A stretch of 64,000 nt of DNA from Snodgrassella alvi. Lineage in GTDB: Bacteria; Pseudomonadota; Gammaproteobacteria; Burkholderiales; Neisseriaceae. The notes beneath the pieces were generated by a model. It made no database searches. It saw nothing but the letters and a program-made list of their open reading frames with translations, and was not told the DNA's origin. Below are positions 1 to 8,026 of this stretch, piece after piece; positions within the stretch are counted from its first letter, which is position 1, and every line of letters begins with the position of its first letter. Made by a program: the position numbers and the translations under genes. The DNA is taken from contig NZ_MEIO01000025.1 in assembly GCF_002777745.1 (NCBI RefSeq), positions 1-64,000 of the forward strand, given 5' to 3'.

Positions 1-2860
1 CCCCTTTGGCCTGCTTACCCCCCAGTGCACTGGCCGCATCCTGCAAAGCCTTGGCGTGCTGCGCCTTGTGTTTGAGCACATCAACCGCAATACCCGTAAC
101 CACCTCACTTAAATTCAGGTCACCAAATAAATCACTGAAGATTGAACTATTCTTATTATTCGGTGCTATCGGTGGCGTAGCACCTGCCTTGGGTTTATTC
201 GCAGGCTGGGTACCCGTGTTCACCGGATCATCATTAAAACCATCATCCTGATTGGGTGGTAGCGGCGTGGGTGGTGCCTTCTTATCCGCATCACCAAAAT
301 AAAGTATATCGCCGTTTTCGTGAATATCCTTAAACTCTTCTGCCTCATCCACATTATTGAGCATATAGATACTGCCGGCAAAAGTTTTCATTAAAAACCC
401 CAGCGACAAAAAAGACTCAAAATTAAACTGATGCAAATAATCAGCCTTGAAATCCTTGGCACTCTCCAGCATATCCCAGCCATCATTGCGCGGATCATAA
501 TTTTTATTGATCATGCCATTCATAAAGTCGCCGCGTTTATCCGCCGGAATATCCCCCAGCCCCGCCTGCTGCCACACCTCATCATCCTTAGTAATGTCTG
601 CCGGCGCCGGTGCCGGCAAGCCTCCGCCGGCTTGAGCCTGCGCCATCTCATTGGCATTACTGCGCCCCTGACGGATGATGCGCTCGCGCGCACTCACCTG
701 AGCCGGATTTTCCTTCTCGCCCGCCGTCCCCTTATTTGGGGTGATTTGCAGCCCCAGAAACGTGGCATAGCCATCCACCCCGTCCTTTACCCAGCGCAAA
801 ATGCGCCAAGCGGTAATATGATGCACCTGCTGGCGCAAATTTTTATCCAAATTATCGGTAATCGACACATCGCGCCACGCATTAAAGCGCGCCACCATCT
901 CCGGCTGCGTTTCAAATTCTTTTGATACATCTTTATCCATCATTTCATAATTTTTTAATTTGAATTTGCGCTTTTGCTGCATCTGTTTGGCTAATGCCGG
1001 ATGTTTGGCCCAAATCTGCATCGGCATACCATGCTCCCAGCAGCGCGCATACATATCATGCAAGGCAATCTGTGCCACCACATGCCCCATCCCCAGATTG
1101 CTTTTAAACTGCTCCCCCGGCGGATAGCCGCCGCCGATATCGGCATGTACTCCGGGATAGGTGTATTCGCGAAATTCGCCGCCGCCGCCATGCGGATAGC
1201 CGCCATCAATACAGATGCTTTCTACAGAAAAGCTTTTGCGCTGCTCATGCCCGGCCACAAAGTGGTAGCAGCTTTTAACAAAGCGTGCGGCAGCGGCGCG
1301 CTCCAGCGACATGGTGCCATGCGCCCAGCCAAAATGGCCGCTAATCATCGACACCAGCGGCGACATACCCACATTGGCCACCGTATCAAACAGGCCGGCC
1401 ATTTCAATGCTGATGGGAATGCCACGCAGCTTCAGATAAATAAACTCCGGCTTGCCGGCATTGCTCTGCGCGCTGTTATTCGCGCCGCCCTGTGGCTGCG
1501 GGTTAGCCTGTGACTGTTTAGGCTGTGGCTGCGAGTTAGGCTGTGGCTGCGGGTTATTATTGGCCTGAGGTGGTTTGGTTGGACCACCATTGGCCTCTTC
1601 CTCTTGTTCTTGCGCTGCTTTAATGGCTTCTTTTTCTTTATCCGGATATTTACGATAATATTTGCGCAGTCTGGCGCGCTGCTCCTGCCGCTGTTTGAGC
1701 AATTGTTCCAGCTGCTCCTTGGCCTCGGCATTTTCCGGCCGCTCCAGCAGATAATCCAGCAGCCAGTTGATAAAGGTGCGCCCTTCCGCTGCGCCGCGGG
1801 AAAAGCCGATTACATACAGCTTAATCGCCTGCGGCAGCGGCTTATTGCCCGGCGCCGGCACCAGCGCATCGATAAACTGGTCGAGCTGAGCTTTGCGCCC
1901 GATAGCCGAATCCATGCTTTTAATCATTTTCTGCGCCGTGGTAAGCTTCAGCGGCTTGTCATTATAAACTTTGCATTGTCCCAGCGTGGCACACAGGCGT
2001 GTCAGCGCCCAGTTGATTCTGGCTTGGCCATAGCGGGCAAAGGCTTCGCCGGCAAAGCCCGGATCCAGATCGCCGATTTCTTCAAAGCGCGTGCCCACGC
2101 CCTGAATATAATGTCTGAACCAGCCGTTTTCGATCATATCTGGATTGAGGTTATTTTCATCCGGTGTGCCACCGGCGCCCATACAGGCATGATACAGGCG
2201 CGTCACATTGCTGGTGCGTGGATAGGTATAGGCGCCAATCAGCTTGGCCTGCGGCGCCGCCGCAGTTTGCGCTTTCAGCTCCTGCTCGCTTGGTGGTTTC
2301 GCGCCGGTAACCACTTTATCCGCTTTTTCGTGATTATTGGTGCCATCAAAGAAAAAGCTGATTTTCAGAATTTTCTGGCACGGCTTGGGGGCATTACGTG
2401 CTTTATAAAAGCAGTCGCCACGATTTTTCTGGATTGCTTCAATTGAGGCCGGCAGGCGCCCGCCCGCCTCAGTGGGAAATATTTTCGGCTTATGCGTTAC
2501 CGGCCATTTGAATTCGATACTTTTACCAGGCAAAATATCCCCGAGCGTATCCTGCGCTGTTTCTTTGATGCCCTCGCCAGCATGCTTAAGGTCTTTACCC
2601 AGCTGCTTAATCCCATCGCCGATTTTTTTAATCTGTTTACCGGCTTTATTCACCACACCACCCGGTGCATTGCTGCCGGTGCCACTCTTATTGCCGCTGG
2701 CACTGGCACTATTCGTACTGCTGCCACTGCTGGCGGGCTTGCTGCTGGTACCGGGCGGCGGCGGATTAGGCGTATTGCTGGCTTCATCCTTACCTAATCC
2801 CAGCCCATTTAACACATCAGGAAGCGAAATTTTATTGTTATTGGGGTTATTACCTGCCAT
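1..2860 (-). CDS. Tle1-type (DUF2235) T6SS phospholipase effector, C-terminus cut by window edge
   Basis: The minus strand is open from the ATG at 2860 to the window edge (about 953 codons, no stop seen). A good Shine-Dalgarno sequence (AAAGGAGAG) lies just upstream. The N-terminal ~165 residues are rich in N, G, S and P. The DUF2235 alpha/beta-hydrolase region follows: FFFDGTNNHEK (D172), nucleophile elbow GFSRG (S354), GLFDTVANVG (D492) and YPGVHADIGGGY (H572), a plausible Ser-Asp-His triad as in Tle1 lipases. A Q/P/N-rich low-complexity insert lies between the elbow and the Asp. Known members of this family are injected by type VI secretion and hydrolyse membrane phospholipids. The preceding DUF3304 lipoprotein, 18 bp away, fits an immunity protein. 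No vgrG or secretion gene is in view, so delivery is inferred. Confidence 0.88.
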   Translation of the reverse strand, partial: MAGNNPNNNKISLPDVLNGLGLGKDEASNTPNPPPPGTSSKPASSGSSTNSASASGNKSGTGSNAPGGVVNKAGKQIKKIGDGIKQLGKDLKHAGEGIKETAQDTLGDILPGKSIEFKWPVTHKPKIFPTEAGGRLPASIEAIQKNRGDCFYKARNAPKPCQKILKISFFFDGTNNHEKADKVVTGAKPPSEQELKAQTAAAPQAKLIGAYTYPRTSNVTRLYHACMGAGGTPDENNLNPDMIENGWFRHYIQGVGTRFEEIGDLDPGFAGEAFARYGQARINWALTRLCATLGQCKVYNDKPLKLTTAQKMIKSMDSAIGRKAQLDQFIDALVPAPGNKPLPQAIKLYVIGFSRGAAEGRTFINWLLDYLLERPENAEAKEQLEQLLKQRQEQRARLRKYYRKYPDKEKEAIKAAQEQEEEANGGPTKPPQANNNPQPQPNSQPQPKQSQANPQPQGGANNSAQSNAGKPEFIYLKLRGIPISIEMAGLFDTVANVGMSPLVSMISGHFGWAHGTMSLERAAAARFVKSCYHFVAGHEQRKSFSVESICIDGGYPHGGGGEFREYTYPGVHADIGGGYPPGEQFKSNLGMGHVVAQIALHDMYARCWEHGMPMQIWAKHPALAKQMQQKRKFKLKNYEMMDKDVSKEFETQPEMVARFNAWRDVSITDNLDKNLRQQVHHITAWRILRWVKDGVDGYATFLGLQITPNKGTAGEKENPAQVSARERIIRQGRSNANEMAQAQAGGGLPAPAPADITKDDEVWQQAGLGDIPADKRGDFMNGMINKNYDPRNDGWDMLESAKDFKADYLHQFNFESFLSLGFLMKTFAGSIYMLNNVDEAEEFKDIHENGDILYFGDADKKAPPTPLPPNQDDGFNDDPVNTGTQPANKPKAGATPPIAPNNKNSSIFSDLFGDLNLSEVVTGIAVDVLKHKAQHAKALQDAASALGGKQAKG

Positions 2861-2878
2861 CGTACTCTCCTTTAATAA

Positions 2879-3628
2879 TTATTTCTGGCTGCTCAGCGGC
2901 AATTTACCTTCTGCCTCCAGTTGCTTGATATAGCGCGGCAGAATTACCTGCGGAATTGTTTTGCGTTCCGCCTTAATCGCATCCAGCTTCGCCTTGTTTT
3001 TACGGTAATCCGCCATCGATTTTATACTCGGGCGTGGCGTGCAGAGTTTCTGGCTTTCAGCAAACAGTTTCCAGTGCACCGGATTACGCCCTTCCTCAAT
3101 GGTGCCATAAGTAATAAATATCTGGTTGCATGGCAAAAAATGCACCGTAATATTGGCTACCTCACCAAAATCATCACCCGCCGATGGCGGCGGCGGTGGC
3201 AGTGGAATATCGGTAGAATAATATTCATCATATTGATCAATAATAGCCAATTCCTTATGATCAAGATTCATCCCTGGTAAATCTAATCCTCTGGCTTGCC
3301 AGCCCGGATACGGCAATACTTTCCAGGAAATATGCATGGTCATCCCCGGCGTCCATTTTGCCCGCAATGCGGCTGCACCACAGGTAGAGCCACCACCATA
3401 GCGCATTTTGCCCACCTCATAATCATCTATGCCCGGCGTATTCGGAATACAGCCACCGCCGATACTGCCACCAGCCATATTTTCATAGTTATATTCAATT
3501 GCTTCTACCGGCGCGGCATACATGCGGTTTTTACCTGAGGTAATGCCTACAAAAGGCTCAAAACGGTTTGCACAGCTTGTAAGCTGCAAAGCCGCCAGCA
3601 GCGCCAGCCCTAGCCATTTTTTCTGCAT
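2879..3628 (-). CDS. DUF3304-type lipoprotein, probable Tle1 immunity protein
   Basis: Starting at ATG 3628 the product opens with MQKKWLGLALLAALQLTSC, a lipoprotein signal peptide with lipobox LTSC. An upstream TTG in frame at 3673 would put 15 extra residues before the signal and is less likely. The mature part (about 230 residues) has scattered Cys, a GGG/GGGC-rich stretch and a run of prolines, and matches my memory of DUF3304 lipoproteins found next to Tle1 effectors. The gene ends 18 bp before the effector start on the same strand, so the two are probably co-transcribed. Known Tli1 proteins sit in the periplasm and block the cognate lipase; that role is inferred here from position and type. 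Confidence 0.75.
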   Translation of the reverse strand: MQKKWLGLALLAALQLTSCANRFEPFVGITSGKNRMYAAPVEAIEYNYENMAGGSIGGGCIPNTPGIDDYEVGKMRYGGGSTCGAAALRAKWTPGMTMHISWKVLPYPGWQARGLDLPGMNLDHKELAIIDQYDEYYSTDIPLPPPPPSAGDDFGEVANITVHFLPCNQIFITYGTIEEGRNPVHWKLFAESQKLCTPRPSIKSMADYRKNKAKLDAIKAERKTIPQVILPRYIKQLEAEGKLPLSSQK

Positions 3629-3739
3629 CTTTTCTGCCTTTTTTATTAGTTTCAAAATTAATAATATTTTCAATGCATTCTATTCTGCTATCTTATTACT
3701 ACAGTCATCAATTTACATTGTTATGCGTCAATATTTAGA

Positions 3740-4001
3740 GTGTTAATTATTATTTCTGGCTGCTTAATGGTTAGCACTTTATCCGCTTTTTCATGATTAT
3801 TGGTGCCATTAAAGAAAAAGCTGATTTTCAGAATTTTCTGGCACGGCTTGGGAGCATTGCGCGCCTTATAAAAGCAGTCACCACGATTTTTCTGGATTGC
3901 TTCAATTGAAGCGGGCAGGCGCCCGCCTCAGTGGGAAATATTTTCGGCTTATGGGTTACCGGCCATTTGAATTCAATACTTTTACCGGGTAATTTTAACC
4001 C
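3740..4001 (-). pseudogene. Fragment of a second DUF3304-tle1 cassette
   Basis: Bases about 3775-3992 are nearly identical to 2311-2530 inside the tle1-like gene (the region coding LPGKSIEFKW to NNHEKADKV). The copy has lost 4 bases in the repeat written gcccgcccgcc in the intact gene and gcccgcc here, so its frame breaks. The adjoining 3740-3765 matches the last codons of the DUF3304 gene (2873-2900). A 60-codon reading frame from ATG 4010 covers the fragment up to the break and then runs out of frame. This is the remnant of a tandem effector/immunity cassette trimmed by deletion. Confidence 0.85.
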
Positions 4002-4010
4002 TTTCATCAT

Positions 4011-4613
4011 AATAAAAGATGCTATTAATAGTATTTAGTACACCGGCATTATCAGCTTATTAACACACCCATAATTAAATCGCAAAATATCTCTGCTGCG
4101 TTCAATAGCGCAGCCAGTTTTGACAAGCTGTTTTAGTATGATGAACAACACCGCCAATATTTTACTGCGCGGCTTTATTGTCTGATTTCCTTGCTATGGG
4201 TACGCTTTATATAGTGAACCATGGCTGAAGGTTTTTTTGCCTACGGCTCATACTGCCTGTCAGTCAATTTTTTCTTATGCTTGCCGGTATGTAAGTAGGC
4301 TTTTCAAAATTCATAGAATGAAAGGCTACCAACATGAAAGCAATCCAGTAGCTTGCCCAATGCTGTAAATTTCCGCATCTATCACTAATATCCCAATCAC
4401 AACCAATTGCAAGTAAAGCCAAAAATAAAACAAGTCAATGCTTGGCAGCTAGCAAAGCAATATAACAGCAAATATCATTCTTGCGCCCAATAGCAAACCA
4501 ATGTGGAAGTGCATAATAAACCAGCAATAACATATTGCTGCCTTACAGCTTGATCAGGCCTGAGAGCTGGCTATTATTCAAGACAAAAATATAGCCCTAG
4601 AGAAAAAGCTCAA
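4011..4613. other. AT-rich intergenic stretch, no gene recognised
   Basis: About 600 bp between the cassette remnant and the defence island. I see no convincing long reading frame, no RNA gene and no clear insertion-sequence ends. Short stretches may be decayed coding sequence, but I cannot assign them. Confidence 0.4.
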
Positions 4614-4865
4614 ATGCTCAAACAACATGAGCTTAACACCATCATCGAATATTGTGGAAGTACCAGCTATAATATTGATTTTCTTAGCAGCACATTAGGC
4701 AAACTCCTGCTTGAACGCCCGCATATCCCCAGCCAAACCTTGCTACTGGAGAATCAGGGTATGCTTCAATTTGCCGGTATATTCAATACACTGCTTGCCA
4801 GCCTGAAAACCAGTATTAACACTATTGAAAGCAGCAGTAAGGTTGTTGTTGGTTGTTATCGTTAA
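4614..4865 (+). CDS. Doubtful small ORF of 83 codons
   Basis: An ATG-started frame of 83 codons. It stays open upstream to a stop at 4551, so it could be the end of a decayed gene. No Shine-Dalgarno sequence is visible before the ATG. The predicted peptide is Leu/Ser/Thr-rich without a motif I recognise. It runs convergent to the ATPase gene and ends about 110 bp before that gene's stop. It may be a gene fragment or chance. Confidence 0.2.
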   Translation: MLKQHELNTIIEYCGSTSYNIDFLSSTLGKLLLERPHIPSQTLLLENQGMLQFAGIFNTLLASLKTSINTIESSSKVVVGCYR

Positions 4866-4975
4866 GATACTTGTAGTTTGAATAAAAATGCCTATTTCTT
4901 TTTTAGTTATAGGCATCTATTTAAATTAGAATATATACATAATATTACGTTTTCTTGGAATAATGAGATATTAAA

Positions 4976-6721
4976 TTATAGGTATATGTCCATATTTAAT
5001 AACTTTTTAGCCTTTATAAATTCAGATGATTTCAAAATTTTTTCTTCATCTAGTTCAATTATATTAGCTTTTTCCTTGAAACAATTAATTTCATTACAAT
5101 CCATTGCACATAAAATAAGTTGAGCTTGGGGTGGAATTGTATTAATAAGAAAATTTAAAATATTTTTATAATTAAAATTAGCCTGTTCCTGTTGATTTGG
5201 TGTATCAATGATAATGGATGCAAAAACTTCATTTTCTGCTTCTTCTATCAATTTCAGTATGGCCATATAATATGCGAGTAGTCCTCTGGTACTTTCAGCT
5301 GCGCCACCACTTCCATGCAGTTTGTTGTAATCTATAGGAGATTTAATTGATTTTAAATTAACTCCTTTTGCATCCAGTTTGTCGATATAATCACTTAAAT
5401 ATTTTAAAAAATTATTATTTATGGAAAGACGTTGTTCTTTTGATAAAAGTTGTGTTTGTTTTTGGTTTAACCTTTTTATCTCCAATTCATTTTCTTCTGC
5501 TAGTAATAAGCTGTTTGCTCTGGCTTGTTGTACATGCTTTTCAACATTTTTGACTGTTAACATATCAAAGATGTTAATATCATCTATCCCAACGCTTGAT
5601 TTTTCTAAAACTAAATCCTTCGAAATGTATTTGTTTCTTATTTGATTAATTTTGCTTCGAAGTATTGTAATTTTAATATTCTTGTCTGATAAATTTTTAT
5701 CAATAAGCTCAATTTCTTTTTTTAAGGATTGAACTAATTTAATGGCTTGGTCTTTGTCTGCAAGAATAGAAGCTCTATAAGGAGAGGAATTATTATGGAT
5801 TGTCCCACATAAGGGACATAAAAGCTCATCATTGTTATGATATTCGATAGAGAATAAATAATCTTTTTCTAATTCGTCTACTGCTATATTAGCTAACTCT
5901 AACTGACTTAACAAATAGGTACGTTTTGCTTTATCTTTTGCTATTATATTAAATAATTCTTCTTGTTCGGCTTGAAGTTTAGATATATCTTCTGATACTT
6001 CTTTTTTTAAAATATCAAATTCTTCATTAGTTAAAGCTATAGTTTTAGAAGGAATGGGAAAGTATGTATTCACTATTTCAATGGCTGTATCAATTTTTTG
6101 TTGAATTTGTATTTGAGCTTTTCTTTCTTTGTTTTCTTGAGCAATTTCTTTCTGAATTGCAAAGTGTTCTGGCCTTAGATATCCAGTGTGATATTTTATA
6201 ATAGTCTTTTGCCAGTCGCTATATTGACTTAGGCTAGAAAAACCTATCCATGTTTTAGACCAACTAGATTGCTGATCAATGTAAAAAGGTAAATAGTAAA
6301 AAGCTGGTGGAGGTGTCTCTAATATAAAGTCGTCTCCAACCCCTTTCTTACGTTGGGGTAAAAGAGCTCTAAAACCAACAATTTTAGCAAATTCTTCAGC
6401 ATACTCCCCTGATATATTAGAATATTTTTTTTGAGAATTATCAGGCCAATATATTATTATGGTTTTTTTATAACGTTCTATCCTAAAATTATTTTCTCCT
6501 ATATTAAAATCAACACGGCAATGTACTTCGAGGTTCTTCCATGTTGGATCTAAATATGGCTCACACCCTAAAGTCCATACTAATAATTTAGCTAAAGTTG
6601 ATTTACCAAAGCTATTATTCTTTGCTGTTATCAAATTTAGATGAGGATTGAATTTGAACAGGTTTCCCAGTTTTTTTGACTCTGATATTACTACAAGTTG
6701 TTGGAATACTAAGTTTTTCAT
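4976..6721 (-). CDS. SMC/Rad50-like ATPase of a Lamassu-like defence module (LmuB-like)
   Basis: 581 residues. An N-terminal P-loop of degenerate form lies at residues ~35-42 (NNSFGKST). A long Glu/Lys-rich coiled-coil middle contains a CPLC motif at ~302-305 that resembles half of a Rad50 zinc hook. Late in the protein come an ABC-signature-like GSGGAAESTRG and a Walker-B-like SIIIDTPNQQEQ. This is the layout of SMC-like ABC ATPases that partner nucleases in Lamassu/ABC-three-component systems. The gene follows a DUF4297 nuclease gene by 38 bp on the same strand, so the two form one transcription unit. In Lamassu the ATPase senses phage DNA ends or structures and releases the nuclease; that role here is inferred. 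I see no third gene (LmuC-like). Confidence 0.72.
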   Translation of the reverse strand: MKNLVFQQLVVISESKKLGNLFKFNPHLNLITAKNNSFGKSTLAKLLVWTLGCEPYLDPTWKNLEVHCRVDFNIGENNFRIERYKKTIIIYWPDNSQKKYSNISGEYAEEFAKIVGFRALLPQRKKGVGDDFILETPPPAFYYLPFYIDQQSSWSKTWIGFSSLSQYSDWQKTIIKYHTGYLRPEHFAIQKEIAQENKERKAQIQIQQKIDTAIEIVNTYFPIPSKTIALTNEEFDILKKEVSEDISKLQAEQEELFNIIAKDKAKRTYLLSQLELANIAVDELEKDYLFSIEYHNNDELLCPLCGTIHNNSSPYRASILADKDQAIKLVQSLKKEIELIDKNLSDKNIKITILRSKINQIRNKYISKDLVLEKSSVGIDDINIFDMLTVKNVEKHVQQARANSLLLAEENELEIKRLNQKQTQLLSKEQRLSINNNFLKYLSDYIDKLDAKGVNLKSIKSPIDYNKLHGSGGAAESTRGLLAYYMAILKLIEEAENEVFASIIIDTPNQQEQANFNYKNILNFLINTIPPQAQLILCAMDCNEINCFKEKANIIELDEEKILKSSEFIKAKKLLNMDIYL

Positions 6722-6759
6722 ATTGTTTTGTCCTTAGATTTCTTATAAGCAATTTGTAA

Positions 6760-7880
6760 TTATCGATTGTAGGTTCTTTTTTCATGGCTTTTATTTATCA
6801 ATTCATAAATTATCGCTGCTAAAAGTTCGGTTCTATCTGTAAAATTATTTTTAATTGTTTGAGGTAAATCATTTAATGTAGCCTCTATAAAGTCTTTAAC
6901 TGAAAGTTTTTTAAATATTTGAAAATTATTGTCAATTACTTTTATAATCTCATTTTTATTATTAACTGTATCAAGTGAACGTCCTATATGCATTGTATTC
7001 ATATATCTGTTGAAGTCTATTCGGATATTTATTTTATCTGATGGATTTAATCCCAATTCTGGAATTAGATCATCGAACGTTTGGATGAAAATTTCTTTAT
7101 TAAAATCAGTATTCACCAAAATAATTTCTTGAACTTGAGAGTAGGTAATTCCTTGGGTTTTAATCATTTTTTCCCAATTTAAATAGTTATTTTGGTTTGT
7201 ACCTTTACGATGTAAATCATCTATTATGGCTCTATAAATTGTAAGCGGTGAACATTTTGAATTAGGATAAAATTTATCAATAAGATTTATTATTTTTCCT
7301 TTGGTTGTATCTTGAAAACTTGTAGATGGAAGTGCTGGTATAACAAATCTTAATGATTGTGGTAATGGATAATCACCTAGCTCTCTATTAATAGCATCTT
7401 GAATTTTTTGTAAACAATTTTCATCAATATCATTGATAGTAATAATATTTAATTTATAACCTTTTTTTCTTTTTTTAGATCTATCTTATATCCACAAGTT
7501 AAAACGAGATCCACATTTTTCAATCTTGAAATAAATGGTTTATCTTTTATTCCAGAAAGCATTTTTCCCAATAATGAATTAGCTTGATTAGAACTTTGTA
7601 TTTTTACTAATTGTGTAGCTGTACATGGCGAAGAACTAATGCTTTTTACCTGTGTGAACTCAAATTCGGCTTTTGTTTTATCCGTTGAAGTAGCAAATAA
7701 TACATCTTCATGTAACTCCATAAATATTACATAATCTTTGGATACCTCATGTGCTTCAAGTATTCTGCATAAAGCCCAATGATACTGATATTCAAATTTT
7801 TCGAAGGTCAAGGCACCAGCATTTTCGCGTTGTGGGCAAGCGAGAGGATTATTTTCTGGTGCAGATTGTGATATATCCAA
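6760..7880 (-). pseudogene. DUF4297/Cap4-type nuclease (LmuA-like), split by a one-base frameshift
   Basis: The first frame starts at ATG 7880 and gives 143 residues to a TAA at 7449-7451. It holds a DUF4297-like PD-(D/E)xK nuclease core: E58/D59 in ELHEDVLFA, then FEFTQVKS with Q77 and K79. Moving back one base at about 7461-7467 opens a frame that runs without a stop to 6760 and reads on as GYKLNIITIND and further, giving about 373 residues, a normal length for this family. A separately readable 135-codon piece (6760-7167) is the C-terminal part of this second frame. The break lies in two A7 runs, so it could be a true mutation, a sequencing indel, or programmed -1 frameshifting. Base composition is clearly more AT-rich than the flanking genes, which suggests acquisition by transfer. 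Confidence 0.72.
7461..7467 (-). promoter_or_regulatory. A_AAA_AAG slippery heptamer at the frame break
   Basis: Read on the minus strand in the initial frame the codons are GAA AAA AAG GTT, so the heptamer A_AAA_AAG is in the phase required for -1 slippage, as in dnaX. After a -1 slip the next codon is GGT and the frame stays open to the end of the gene. A second A7 run lies one G upstream. I did not see a strong upstream Shine-Dalgarno-like stimulator or a clear stem-loop just downstream. Confidence 0.4.
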
Positions 7881-7961
7881 TATAACCTCCCATATTTAAA
7901 TGAAAAATTAGTTACTATTTTATTAATATCAGTATATTAGATTATTTGATTTATATTAATA

Positions 7962-8004
7962 AACAGTTAAATAAATTTTTATATGTAAAATTTATTTAAC
8001 TGTT
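7962..8004. terminator. Perfect 18-bp inverted repeat between the defence module and the oxidoreductase gene
   Basis: The arms AACAGTTAAATAAATTTT (7962-7979) and its exact reverse complement (7987-8004) are separated by 7 bases. The repeat lies 22 bp past the stop of the minus-strand oxidoreductase gene and upstream of the nuclease gene, so it may act as a terminator. It is very AT-rich and could instead be an operator for the nuclease/ATPase operon. Confidence 0.5.
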
Positions 8005-8026
8005 ACATGTCACCTTATTTAGGAAC

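Noticed and set aside
1604-2446. 280-codon open frame on the plus strand
   Set aside because: It lies antisense to the tle1-like gene, whose motifs (FDGTNN, GFSRG) are clear on the minus strand; no Shine-Dalgarno sequence and no recognisable product.
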